A stretch of 28,039 nt of DNA from Sulfurospirillum sp. UBA6790 (lineage in GTDB: Bacteria; Campylobacterota; Campylobacteria; Campylobacterales; Sulfurospirillaceae): assembly GCA_002452855.1 (NCBI GenBank), contig DKFS01000036.1, positions 1-28,039 on the forward strand. Reading direction: 5' to 3'. This document shows positions 1-6,981 of this stretch, in pieces (the stretch's first letter is position 1; every line of letters begins with the position of its first letter). The notes under the pieces are model-generated. The model saw only the letters and a list, made by a program, of their open reading frames with translations, was not told the DNA's origin and made no database searches. The translations under genes were made by a program, and so were the position numbers.

Positions 1-269
1 GCCTCTGCTGCAAACGGTGCAAAATACGCAGAAATATCTCCACCTGCACTGAAAAAGGCAATCTCAACATCATTCTCTTCAAAAGCTTTTTCTGTGAGTT
101 CTAATACTTTGTATGTTTTACCTTTAAATTCTATCTCGATACCAACACTTTTGCTACTTGCTAAAGGGATAAGATTATTCACAGGAAAATCAACTTCTTC
201 AAGAACTCTAAAAAGTTCTTCACCTACCGCACCAGTAGCGCCTACGATTGCTACATTGTACTTTTTCAT
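1..269 (-). CDS. asd: Aspartate-semialdehyde dehydrogenase, N-terminal part (cut by window edge)
   Basis: Only the first ~89 codons are present; the gene runs off the left edge. The product begins MKKYNVAIVGATGAVGEE, with the NADP-binding Rossmann motif GATGAVG at residues 10-16, followed by the LASSKSVG stretch and FFSAGG near residue 75, all typical of Asd. The enzyme reduces aspartyl phosphate to aspartate semialdehyde in the cytoplasm, feeding lysine/diaminopimelate, threonine and methionine synthesis. The ATG at 269 has an AAAGGT Shine-Dalgarno-like stretch just upstream. It lies downstream of flgR in the same direction, the order I recall from Campylobacter jejuni. A large hairpin (294-343) occupies the gap before it. 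Confidence 0.93.
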   Translation of the reverse strand, partial: MKKYNVAIVGATGAVGEELFRVLEEVDFPVNNLIPLASSKSVGIEIEFKGKTYKVLELTEKAFEENDVEIAFFSAGGDISAYFAPFAAE

Positions 270-293
270 TACTATTTACCTTTTTATAATGTG

Positions 294-343
294 AGACTTT
301 TTTAATAACTCAATAAAACCGTATTAAGTTATCAAAAAAGTCT
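294..343 (-). promoter_or_regulatory. Long AT-rich hairpin between flgR and asd
   Basis: The arms 294-315 and 322-343 are complementary at 20 of 22 positions around a 6-base loop (316-321). The outer 10 bp are AGACTTTTTT against AAAAAAGTCT; the mismatched pairs are 304/333 and 311/326. It lies wholly in the 88-bp gap, 25 bases upstream of the asd start. On the minus strand the arm is not followed by a run of T, so it is not a classical intrinsic terminator. It could be a leader structure, an RNA-processing site or a weak attenuator between flgR and asd. Confidence 0.6.
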
Positions 344-357
344 ATTTTTTATGAATG

Positions 358-1521
358 TTATGAACTAAACCAATTACGACTCTCTAAGAAAAGGTCCTCT
401 TTACTGATTGCCTCACTGTCACTTAAAATGACTGCGCGTTCTACGACGGAAATCAACTCTCTAATATTTCCTGGCCAGCGATAATACATCAACGATTCAA
501 TCGCTTCTTCAGAGAAATAGCGTTTTTCAAGTCCGTATTTTTTAATGACACGGGCTAAAACAACTTCACAAATCGGCAAAATTTCCTCTTTTCTTTGACG
601 TAAAGGGGGAATTTCAACAGGAATCGTATTGAGTCTATAATAAAGGTCTTCTCGAAACTGACCCTCTTTAATACTTTTTTTAATATCTGCATTCGTTGCC
701 GATACAATACGTACATCGATAGGAATCTCTTTTGTACCACCCACTCTTACCATAACACGTTCTTGAATCACACGTAAGAGCTTTGCTTGCAAAGTAATAG
801 GCATCTCACCAATTTCATCCAGAAAAAGTGTTCCGCCATGCGCCACTTCAAAATAGCCTTTTTTTTCGCTGGTTGCATCCGTAAAAGCGCCTTTTTCATA
901 CCCAAAAAGCTCGCTTTCTAAGAGATTTTCAGGAATTGCCGCCATATTAATTGCAACAAAAGGATTTTTAGCTCTTGGAGAGTTTTTATGCACATAATTG
1001 GCAAAGAGCTCTTTTCCAACGCCACTCTCGCCTAAAAGCAATACACTCACATCTGTTTTTGCAGCTTTTCTGGCAATATTGAGTGCTTTATCTAGCTCTG
1101 GAGAAGTCGCTATAAAATCACCGTTATCTTCTTTCGCACTCTCAATTTTTTCAAAGCTTTCTTTCACTTTAGTGCGAATTTTATCATGACGTTTAATCGC
1201 TTCAACCAATGTCTCTATTTCAAAGGGTTTGGTTAAAAAATCTTTAACGCCAAGGCGGACAGACTCAATTGCACGACTCAATGTCGCATTACCTGTTATC
1301 ACGATAATATCATATGCACCATCAAGTTTTTTAATAAACTCTATACCATCCATTCCGGGCATATTAATATCGGTCACAATTAAATCAACACTTGTGTCAA
1401 TCTTTTTTAATGCATCAAGCGCACTTTTGTAAGTAGATATTTTAAATTCTTCATATTCCCCTAGAGCAATCTCTAAGGATTTTCGCATATTAATATCGTC
1501 TTCAACAATCGCAACGTGCAT
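358..1521 (-). CDS. flgR: Sigma-54-dependent flagellar response regulator FlgR, lacking a DNA-binding domain
   Basis: 387 residues. The N-terminal receiver domain (about 1-115) has acidic residues E7/D8/D9, phospho-acceptor D51 in TDINMPG and K98 in TKPF. An AAA+ sigma-54 interaction domain follows, with Walker A GESGVGKE (164-171), the GAFTDA loop (211-216) that contacts sigma-54, and Walker B LFLDEIGE (232-239). After WPGNIREL only about 35 residues remain, too few for the usual Fis-type helix-turn-helix. H. pylori FlgR is the known precedent. It would activate RpoN-dependent hook and basal-body genes when phosphorylated by FlgS, which is not in this window. Start ATG 1521 has AGGA about 10 bases upstream. 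The neighbouring flgP and flgQ fit the flagellar assignment. Confidence 0.88.
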   Translation of the reverse strand: MHVAIVEDDINMRKSLEIALGEYEEFKISTYKSALDALKKIDTSVDLIVTDINMPGMDGIEFIKKLDGAYDIIVITGNATLSRAIESVRLGVKDFLTKPFEIETLVEAIKRHDKIRTKVKESFEKIESAKEDNGDFIATSPELDKALNIARKAAKTDVSVLLLGESGVGKELFANYVHKNSPRAKNPFVAINMAAIPENLLESELFGYEKGAFTDATSEKKGYFEVAHGGTLFLDEIGEMPITLQAKLLRVIQERVMVRVGGTKEIPIDVRIVSATNADIKKSIKEGQFREDLYYRLNTIPVEIPPLRQRKEEILPICEVVLARVIKKYGLEKRYFSEEAIESLMYYRWPGNIRELISVVERAVILSDSEAISKEDLFLESRNWFSS

Positions 1522-1545
1522 GCTTTTTGTGTCCTAGCAAAAAAT

Positions 1546-1941
1546 TTACCTAACGGCATTTATAGTAGCGAATTCATCTTTAAAATCTACTGTGAAGCGT
1601 ACAGGTTCAATGATGAGCTCAATCCTATCATTGCCATTTTTCAAATACTGCTCATTGCGAGAAAGAAGGTGTGTTGATAGAGAATAAAAGCAAGGTAAAA
1701 TCGTGTCAAAGTGTTGTTTGAGAAACTGATGAACAGAAATAGCATCTGGTTTGTGAAGTGACAGTTTGCAGAGTTGTTGTGATGTCCCTTCAAAGGGAAT
1801 CATCACAGGTGTAATATTCTTTTCTTCATAGATAACAACACTATTTGCAGTGACAATTTTGTATGAAAACCAAAAAAGTTCACTGCAAAATAGCGATTGT
1901 GATAGTCCTAAAATGATTAGTAGGCGAAAAGCTCTTGCCAC
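1546..1941 (-). CDS. flgQ: FlgQ-like secreted flagellar motor accessory protein
   Basis: 131 residues from a GTG start inside the 3' end of flgP (25-nt overlap), which suggests translational coupling. The N-terminus (ARAFRLLIILGLSQSLFCSE) looks like a signal peptide cleaved near SLFCS. The mature part is small, with one Cys pair region and no motif I recognise. The name rests on position: between flgP and flgR, as I recall for C. jejuni flgP-flgQ-flgR. FlgQ works with FlgP in the outer-membrane/periplasmic disk structures of the high-torque motor. The similarity itself was not tested, so the symbol is a context call. No good Shine-Dalgarno is seen for the GTG, so the exact start is uncertain. 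Confidence 0.68.
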   Translation of the reverse strand: MARAFRLLIILGLSQSLFCSELFWFSYKIVTANSVVIYEEKNITPVMIPFEGTSQQLCKLSLHKPDAISVHQFLKQHFDTILPCFYSLSTHLLSRNEQYLKNGNDRIELIIEPVRFTVDFKDEFATINAVR

Positions 1942-2357
1942 CTACGTCCGCTCATTGAGATTTCCATTCTAACGCTATACAAGCCGTCTTTAAATGTTGC
2001 ATCTGTGATGGCAGCATCTTTGATTAAAGCATTCACTTGTGCAGTCACACGAGAATCTTTCAACATGGCATCTTTAACAGTCTCTGTTGAGTTAATTTTT
2101 ACGCCATAGAGTTTTTCTCCAAGTTGGCGATACCCGTCTGTAATAGCTGCTCGTTTAGCAAGTGCAATCGCTTGTGCAGGAGAAACCGTATGCATTGGCG
2201 CGATACCTTCACCATACACAACAAATGATTTTTCATTGCTGAAATCATACATTGCTGCTTTTGGATCTTTAGGTGGCTCCTCTTTTTTTGCGGAGCATCC
2301 TAAAACCATAAACATCAATCCGAAACTTGCTAAAAGTACTACAAATTTTTTATTCAT
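1917..2357 (-). CDS. flgP: LPP20-family lipoprotein, flagellar basal-disk protein FlgP
   Basis: 146 residues. A lipoprotein signal peptide is visible: MNKKF, a hydrophobic stretch, then lipobox VLGC with lipidation Cys at residue 21, followed by SAKKEEPP. The mature domain carries the LPP20-type pattern (VYGEGIAP, QAIALAKRAAITDGYRQLGE, VNALIKDAAI). In Campylobacter this family forms concentric basal disks under the outer membrane that widen the flagellar motor. ATG 2357 is preceded by TTAAGGTG, a good ribosome binding site. It starts 40 bp after the gyrA stop and overlaps flgQ. A TAAAATATA stretch in the gap could be a -10 for a flgPQR transcript separate from gyrA. Confidence 0.87.
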   Translation of the reverse strand: MNKKFVVLLASFGLMFMVLGCSAKKEEPPKDPKAAMYDFSNEKSFVVYGEGIAPMHTVSPAQAIALAKRAAITDGYRQLGEKLYGVKINSTETVKDAMLKDSRVTAQVNALIKDAAITDATFKDGLYSVRMEISMSGRRWQELFAY

Positions 2358-2397
2358 AGTGACACCTTAATGTAATTTTTATATTTTAAAGCAACTA

Positions 2398-4941
2398 CTA
2401 TTCCAACTCTTCGCCAGATGGTGTTTCATCAACAATAAGTGATGATTCAGAGGCTGGCGCATTTTCACCTTCTTCTAATCCTTCAATTTCTGGCTCTTCC
2501 TCTTCTTCTTTAGGGCAACGAGCGAGACTTTGTACGACATCTTTACCATCGACAGAAACCACTTTAACACCACTGGTATTACGTCCTGCTTTACGGATGG
2601 TTTCCATATCAACACGAATCATTTTACCACTACTGGTGAGTGCCATAAGGTCTTTGTCTTCATCGACAATAACAACACCGACTAAATCGGCAGTTTTTGG
2701 AGTAAGTTTCATAGCGATAACACCTTTACCACCACGATTTTGTAAACGATACTCTTCTGCAGTGGTTCGTTTACCGATACCTTTTTCCGTTACCGTTAAA
2801 AGCTCTTCTTGGTCATTGTAAATAACAGCAGCGCCTACCACTCTATCGTTTTCTTCTTTAAAACGAATACCGGTGACACCACGTGCCGTTCTTCCAATCT
2901 CTCGCGCATCGCCTACTTCAAAACGGATACACATACCTTTTTTCGTAACGATAAAGAGATATTTCGTGTCATGTGTGACAACTTTTGCTGTGACTAATTC
3001 ATCATCCTCATCCAACGTAATTGCTCTTACACCAACGGAGCGAATATTTTTAAATTCACTAAGGTTTGTACGTTTAATAACACCATTTTTGGTAAAAAAT
3101 GCAAGTGATTTTGTTTCATCAAAATCCGTTGTTGGAATAATCGCCATGATTTTTTCATCAGCTTGAAGCTGAATGAGATTCACAACAGCTTTACCTTTAG
3201 CAGTACGACTTCCTTCAGGAATTCTATACACTTTTAACCAGTAAAGTTGTCCGCGGTCTGTTACAAACATCAAGGTGTCATGGGTATCAGAGACGAAGAA
3301 ACTTTCAATAAAATCATCATCGTATGTTGTGACAGCAATTTTACCTTTACCACCACGTTTTTGTTTTTCATACTGTTTTACGGGAACACGTTTAATATAA
3401 CCACGGTGTGTAATGGTGACTACCATTGGCTCATTCGCAATCAAATCTTCCACATCAATATCATCATAATCATCAACAATTTCAGTGATACGTTTCGATT
3501 TAAATTTATCTTTTAGCTCAACTAATTCTTCTTTAATTAAATTATTGAGTAATGCTTCGCTACGTAAAATATCGCTTAAGCGTTGAATCTCTTTTAAGAG
3601 TTCAGCTAACTCATTTTCAATCTTATCGCGTTCTAATCCCGTTAAACGTTGTAAACGCATATCCAAGATGGCCCCAGCTTGGACTTCAGAGAGACTAAAA
3701 CGCTCCATCAAACCGTCTTTTGCACTCTTAGTATCGGCACTGCCTTTAATGAGCGCGATAATCTCATCGATATTATCAAGCGCTATTTTAAGTCCCTCTA
3801 AAATATGTGCTTTTGCTTTTGCTTTTTCAAGATCAAAAATAGTACGACGAATAATAACGGTCTTCCTGTGACGTAAGAAAAGCTGTAAAAGTTCAATCAG
3901 CGTAAATATTTTAGGTTCTTTATTGTGGATAGCAAGCAAAATAACACCAAAGGTTACTTCTAAGTTTGTCGATTTATAAAGGTTATTTAAAACAATATCG
4001 CTCATCGCTTCACGTTTGAGTTCAATCACGAGACGAATACCATCACGGTCACTCTCATCGCGAATTTCACTGATACCTTCAATCATTTTTTCTTTAACAA
4101 GACCAACAATTTGTTCGATTAAACGTACTTTATTGACTTGGTATGGAAGCTCATCAATAACGATAATATCTTTATTGCCTTTTTTCTCAATATGCACTTT
4201 TGAGCGAATTCTAACGCGTCCGCGTCCTGTTCGATATGCTTCTAAGATACCTTTTTTACCAAAGATAATACCGCTGGTTGGGAAGTCTGGACCTTTGATA
4301 AACTCCATCACTTCATCAAGCGTTGCTTCTGGATTGTCAATCAACAAAAGAAGCGCATCTAAAAGCTCATCCAAACAGTGTGGAGGAATGTTCGTTGCCA
4401 TACCAACCGCGATACCGCTTGAACCATTTAAAAGCAAGTTTGGTACACGACTTGGCAAAACATCAGGCTCAATCATACTATCATCGTAGTTAGGGACAAA
4501 ATCGACGGTGTCTTTATCTAAATCACGAAGAAGTTCTTCTGCTAAAACGGTCATTCGAGCTTCTGTATAACGCATCGCAGCCGCGCTATCGCCATCAATC
4601 GAACCAAAGTTTCCTTGACCATCGACCATGGGGATACGCATTGAAAACGGCTGTGCCATACGAACAAGCGCGTCATAAACCGCCGTATCACCATGAGGGT
4701 GGTACTTACCGATAACATCACCGACGATACGAGCAGATTTTTTATAGGGACTGCGTGAAGAGACCGCGAGGTCATTCATCGCATACAAAATTCTTCGATG
4801 AACAGGTTTAAGTCCATCTCTAGCATCAGGAAGCGCACGACCAATAATAACACTCATCGAGTAGTCAAGATAACTGGTCTTGATCGACTCTTCAATGCTT
4901 ATTGTTTTAATGTCTTGGTTTGAATCAAAAATATTATCCAT
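2398..4941 (-). CDS. gyrA: DNA gyrase subunit A
   Basis: 847 residues from ATG 4941 (an in-frame TTG lies one codon earlier, but AAGG about 8 bases upstream favours the ATG). The breakage-reunion domain has the catalytic Tyr125 in RYTEAR and the quinolone-determining region [10 protein letters not shown] with Thr86 and Asp90, the residues of fluoroquinolone-susceptible Campylobacter. The GyrA-box QKRGGKGK opens the C-terminal beta-pinwheel that wraps DNA, and a degenerate box QNRGGKGV occurs later. The tail is strongly acidic ([10 protein letters not shown] onward). With GyrB, which is elsewhere, it introduces negative supercoils. Its promoter is probably the TATAAT at 4971-4976. Confidence 0.98.
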   Translation of the reverse strand: MDNIFDSNQDIKTISIEESIKTSYLDYSMSVIIGRALPDARDGLKPVHRRILYAMNDLAVSSRSPYKKSARIVGDVIGKYHPHGDTAVYDALVRMAQPFSMRIPMVDGQGNFGSIDGDSAAAMRYTEARMTVLAEELLRDLDKDTVDFVPNYDDSMIEPDVLPSRVPNLLLNGSSGIAVGMATNIPPHCLDELLDALLLLIDNPEATLDEVMEFIKGPDFPTSGIIFGKKGILEAYRTGRGRVRIRSKVHIEKKGNKDIIVIDELPYQVNKVRLIEQIVGLVKEKMIEGISEIRDESDRDGIRLVIELKREAMSDIVLNNLYKSTNLEVTFGVILLAIHNKEPKIFTLIELLQLFLRHRKTVIIRRTIFDLEKAKAKAHILEGLKIALDNIDEIIALIKGSADTKSAKDGLMERFSLSEVQAGAILDMRLQRLTGLERDKIENELAELLKEIQRLSDILRSEALLNNLIKEELVELKDKFKSKRITEIVDDYDDIDVEDLIANEPMVVTITHRGYIKRVPVKQYEKQKRGGKGKIAVTTYDDDFIESFFVSDTHDTLMFVTDRGQLYWLKVYRIPEGSRTAKGKAVVNLIQLQADEKIMAIIPTTDFDETKSLAFFTKNGVIKRTNLSEFKNIRSVGVRAITLDEDDELVTAKVVTHDTKYLFIVTKKGMCIRFEVGDAREIGRTARGVTGIRFKEENDRVVGAAVIYNDQEELLTVTEKGIGKRTTAEEYRLQNRGGKGVIAMKLTPKTADLVGVVIVDEDKDLMALTSSGKMIRVDMETIRKAGRNTSGVKVVSVDGKDVVQSLARCPKEEEEEPEIEGLEEGENAPASESSLIVDETPSGEELE

Positions 4942-4970
4942 CAATTAACCTTACAAATGTAAATTATTTC

Positions 4971-4976
4971 ATTATA
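4971..4976 (-). promoter_or_regulatory. -10 element upstream of gyrA
   Basis: On the minus strand the 82-bp region upstream of gyrA contains a perfect TATAAT, with the presumed start point about 25-30 bases before ATG 4941. No clear -35 box is seen, which is usual for epsilonproteobacterial sigma-70 promoters. Confidence 0.6.
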
Positions 4977-5009
4977 CTTTAGTTTTCTTTTGTATCAGCT
5001 TAGTTTTCC

Positions 5010-5041
5010 AAAAGGGGTCAGGGCTAAACTTTTAACTTTTT
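5010..5041 (+). repeat. Left arm of the RAYT inverted repeat
   Basis: 32 bases beginning AAAAGGGGTCAGGGCTAAAC and continuing into the 3' end of the transposase gene. It matches the reverse complement of 5833-5864 with one mismatch. The transposase stop codon (5024-5026) is inside it. Confidence 0.9.
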
Positions 5042-5791
5042 GAGTATTTTGCTCACACCAGCAACGCTTAGAGAAAGTTCTCTTGCAATATCACTTTTCG
5101 TATGACCACTAACGTACGCTTTTTGTATGGCATCATTTCGCTCTGATTTATTTTTTACATGTAAAAAAAAATGCGACAGTTTTTCTTGATGTAAAGGCAC
5201 TATTTGCCCATCTTCTTGCTTGTACTTTATTTTATGAAATGTGTCTATCTGTAATCGCTCCGTGGCACTTAGAGGCACATTTAAACACTCTAACAACTCT
5301 TTCATATTGTAGTCCCGTAAAACAAATGCGTTTTGAAGAAATGGAGGCACAGCGTCTTTGAGTATACTGTATGTTGCACAATAAAGATACTCGCCAATTT
5401 TTTGGGTTATTTTGGCTTTGATGGGATTGGATTCAATGTATTTAAAGAGGGTTAAGAGATACTTCTCATCTAAAACATACCATGACTTAAACCTATCTTG
5501 CCATAGATGTCCTACTCTAGAATGACGTTTATTGAAGTAACTGGCGTATTGCGCACCCAGTTGGCGCATGCCTGATGAGAGGTTTTCACGCGTATTTTGC
5601 ACTAAAATATGATAGTGGTTATCCATCAAACAAAATGCATGGATGTTAAATTTAAACTCTTTTGCAACATTTGCTAGCAGTTCTATAAACTTTGCTTTAT
5701 CTTTCTCATCTTCAAAGACATTGCCCTTGGCAACACCTCTGTTATAAACATGATGATATCCCAAACTTTCAATGCGTAATCTTCGTGGCAT
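5024..5791 (-). CDS. REP-associated tyrosine transposase (RAYT), Y1_Tnp family
   Basis: 255 residues. The Y1_Tnp domain (about 8-125) shows the HUH metal-binding motif H59-Y60-H61 in MDNHYHILVQ and the probable nucleophile Tyr118 in KYIESNPIKA, the typical RAYT pattern. It should nick and rejoin single-stranded DNA at hairpin substrates. The C-terminal part (about 215-253, TKSDIARELSLSVAGVSKIL) reads as a helix-turn-helix, which would bind DNA. The gene is intact, with ATG 5791, and a perfect TATAAT (5815-5820) lies 24 bases before it. It is single in this window and enclosed by a 32-bp inverted repeat. A perfect 18-base palindrome (5151-5168) lies inside the coding region. Confidence 0.9.
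   Translation of the reverse strand: MPRRLRIESLGYHHVYNRGVAKGNVFEDEKDKAKFIELLANVAKEFKFNIHAFCLMDNHYHILVQNTRENLSSGMRQLGAQYASYFNKRHSRVGHLWQDRFKSWYVLDEKYLLTLFKYIESNPIKAKITQKIGEYLYCATYSILKDAVPPFLQNAFVLRDYNMKELLECLNVPLSATERLQIDTFHKIKYKQEDGQIVPLHQEKLSHFFLHVKNKSERNDAIQKAYVSGHTKSDIARELSLSVAGVSKILKKLKV
5151..5168. repeat. Longest copy of the TTTACATGTAAA dispersed palindrome
   Basis: TTTTTTACATGTAAAAAA, a perfect 18-base palindrome inside the RAYT gene, read there as part of LHVK. It is one of about a dozen copies of the TACATGTA core in this window; the other positions are in the findings. Confidence 0.9.
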
Positions 5792-5814
5792 ACTTACTAT
5801 CTTTTTTTGCTAGA

Positions 5815-5820
5815 ATTATA
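5815..5820 (-). promoter_or_regulatory. -10 element upstream of the RAYT gene
   Basis: Perfect TATAAT on the minus strand, inside the inverted-repeat-bounded element and just inside its right arm. The element therefore seems to carry its own promoter. Confidence 0.55.
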
Positions 5821-5832
5821 GCATAGAAGGTT

Positions 5833-5864
5833 AAAAAGTTAAAAATTTAGCCCTGACCCCTTTT
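5833..5864 (-). repeat. Right arm of the RAYT inverted repeat
   Basis: 32 bases, reverse complement of 5010-5041 with one mismatch (A at 5845). Its outer end is followed directly by GAAGGA, the ribosome binding site of the plus-strand gene at 5877. Confidence 0.9.
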
Positions 5865-5876
5865 GAAGGAATTTTT

Positions 5877-6395
5877 GTGTTTGCACGTTTTAATGAAACC
5901 ATTTTAAAAGTCATAATTATTATAGCAATCCTTGTGATGTTTATTGTTCTTTATACGACAGGTATCGCTTTTGTGTTGGGTATTCATGCCCATTTTATTT
6001 TCATTTTACATAAGCTTTCTGCACTGATTATTATTGGGCTTTTAGGCGTCCATGCATGGTTGAGAAGGTGTACGATTCGAAGACTTCTACAAGAATGTGT
6101 TGCGATTATTTCAAACAAGCATATTCGCCATGAAGACAACATTGAATTTTTAATTCATAACACTAAAAATCAACCTTTCCAAGAGTTATGTAGCTTGCTT
6201 AACTTTGACGCTTCTTTTCTTCAAGCCAAACTACTGGAAAATCATGTGAACGTTGAGAAGAGTGAAGATACTTTAAAAACAATTGCTAAATATAACGACA
6301 AAGACATGTATGAAATACTGTTATTGATGATGAAATTACATGTAGAAAAAAACAGCACCTCTCCTATTTATATCAATTCGTGTCGAAATGCGTGA
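5877..6395 (+). CDS. Small membrane protein related to the DUF4405-like protein at 9898
   Basis: 172 residues from a GTG with GAAGGA six bases upstream. Two transmembrane helices (about 10-34 and 41-62); the second carries H45 and H59 (H-x13-H), possible haem ligands. A soluble tail follows with two copies of a 21-residue helical motif at 99-119 (QELCSLL) and 131-151 (TLKTIAKYN), 32 residues apart. The larger protein at 9898 shows the same His spacing and the same repeat spacing, so I infer common descent. I do not know the function; a small cytochrome-b-like or redox-associated membrane protein is possible. It converges on comF with a single base between the stop codons and no terminator. 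Confidence 0.75.
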   Translation: MFARFNETILKVIIIIAILVMFIVLYTTGIAFVLGIHAHFIFILHKLSALIIIGLLGVHAWLRRCTIRRLLQECVAIISNKHIRHEDNIEFLIHNTKNQPFQELCSLLNFDASFLQAKLLENHVNVEKSEDTLKTIAKYNDKDMYEILLLMMKLHVEKNSTSPIYINSCRNA

Positions 6396-6396
6396 C

Positions 6397-6969
6397 TTAG
6401 TTTTCTTTCGCATCTGCCAGAACAAGCGCAAACACTACATTCACATTCTGTTCTTTTAGTAGATGATGTGCTTCTTCCAACGTGCTTCCCGTTGTGATGA
6501 TATCGTCAATTAAAATGGCATCTATTTTACGTTTACATGTAAAAGTAAAATCACGTTTATGAGCTTGCCTGTAAGCTCTGCTTTTGCCCGAATAACTTTC
6601 ATGATTTTTTGCTCTTAAACTTCCGTACAGTGGCGTTAAAAAGGGCTGTGTGGCTTTGGCTAAAATGGCACTGTGCGAATAACCGTGTCTCACATGATCG
6701 TCAATCGGAATGGCGCAAACGCCTTGAGGTAGCTCAAAGGTTTTCAAAAATTCAAAAAAAGTATGTTTTCCTAGTTGCGCAAAAATTTTGGCGCCAATGT
6801 AAGTGTGTTTGGTGTGAAGCAGTGGTGCTATATCGTTGTAGTTATAAAAAGAATAGACTTTCAGTCCGCTTTCCAATACCCTAAAAGCAGGTGTTGGTGC
6901 TAAAATCGTTTGCAGACAGGTTTTGCAAAGTGGTTGCCAACTGAGGTTTAAGCAAAGATGGCAACGCAT
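6397..6969 (-). CDS. comF: ComF family phosphoribosyltransferase-like protein
   Basis: 190 residues, short for the family. The N-terminus has a four-cysteine zinc-binding motif (CHLC at 3-6, CKTC at 15-18), followed by a PRTase-type domain whose PRPP loop is IDDIITTGSTL near residue 155. ComF proteins help bring transforming single-stranded DNA across the inner membrane; other members have no tested role. It starts 12 bp after the lepA stop. That gap is filled by TTTACATGTAAA, which overlaps the A of the ATG, so no Shine-Dalgarno is visible and translation may be coupled to lepA. Another copy of the palindrome lies inside the gene at 6532-6543. Confidence 0.88.
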   Translation of the reverse strand: MRCHLCLNLSWQPLCKTCLQTILAPTPAFRVLESGLKVYSFYNYNDIAPLLHTKHTYIGAKIFAQLGKHTFFEFLKTFELPQGVCAIPIDDHVRHGYSHSAILAKATQPFLTPLYGSLRAKNHESYSGKSRAYRQAHKRDFTFTCKRKIDAILIDDIITTGSTLEEAHHLLKEQNVNVVFALVLADAKEN

Positions 6970-6980
6970 TTACATGTAAA
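6969..6980. repeat. Dispersed palindrome TTTACATGTAAA, intergenic copy
   Basis: Perfect 12-base palindrome filling the 12-bp lepA-comF gap where a ribosome binding site would be expected. Its last base on the minus strand is the A of the comF start codon. Confidence 0.9.
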
Positions 6981-6981
6981 G

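Larger units (their letters stand above)
5010..5864. mobile_element. RAYT gene enclosed by a 32-bp inverted repeat
   Basis: The segment is bounded by 5010-5041 and 5833-5864, which are reverse complements at 31 of 32 positions (the only mismatch involves base 5845). The outer end of each arm is AAAAGGGGTCAGGGCT reading inward. The left arm contains the stop codon and last codons of the transposase; the right arm lies upstream of its promoter. No convincing target-site duplication flanks it. The insertion sits between the gyrA promoter and a plus-strand gene, and its right end touches the ribosome binding site of that gene. REP-associated Y1 transposases are usually single-copy and domesticated, so mobility is uncertain. 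Confidence 0.75.

Noticed and set aside
2358..2397. Sigma-54 or sigma-28 promoter ahead of flgP
   Set aside because: No TGGCA-N7-TGC or TAAA-N15-CGAT pattern was found in the 40-bp gap; only a TAAAATATA stretch is present.
4016..4489. 157-residue plus-strand reading frame opposite gyrA
   Set aside because: Lies wholly antisense to gyrA; low-complexity Ser/Ile/Leu-rich product with no recognisable motif.
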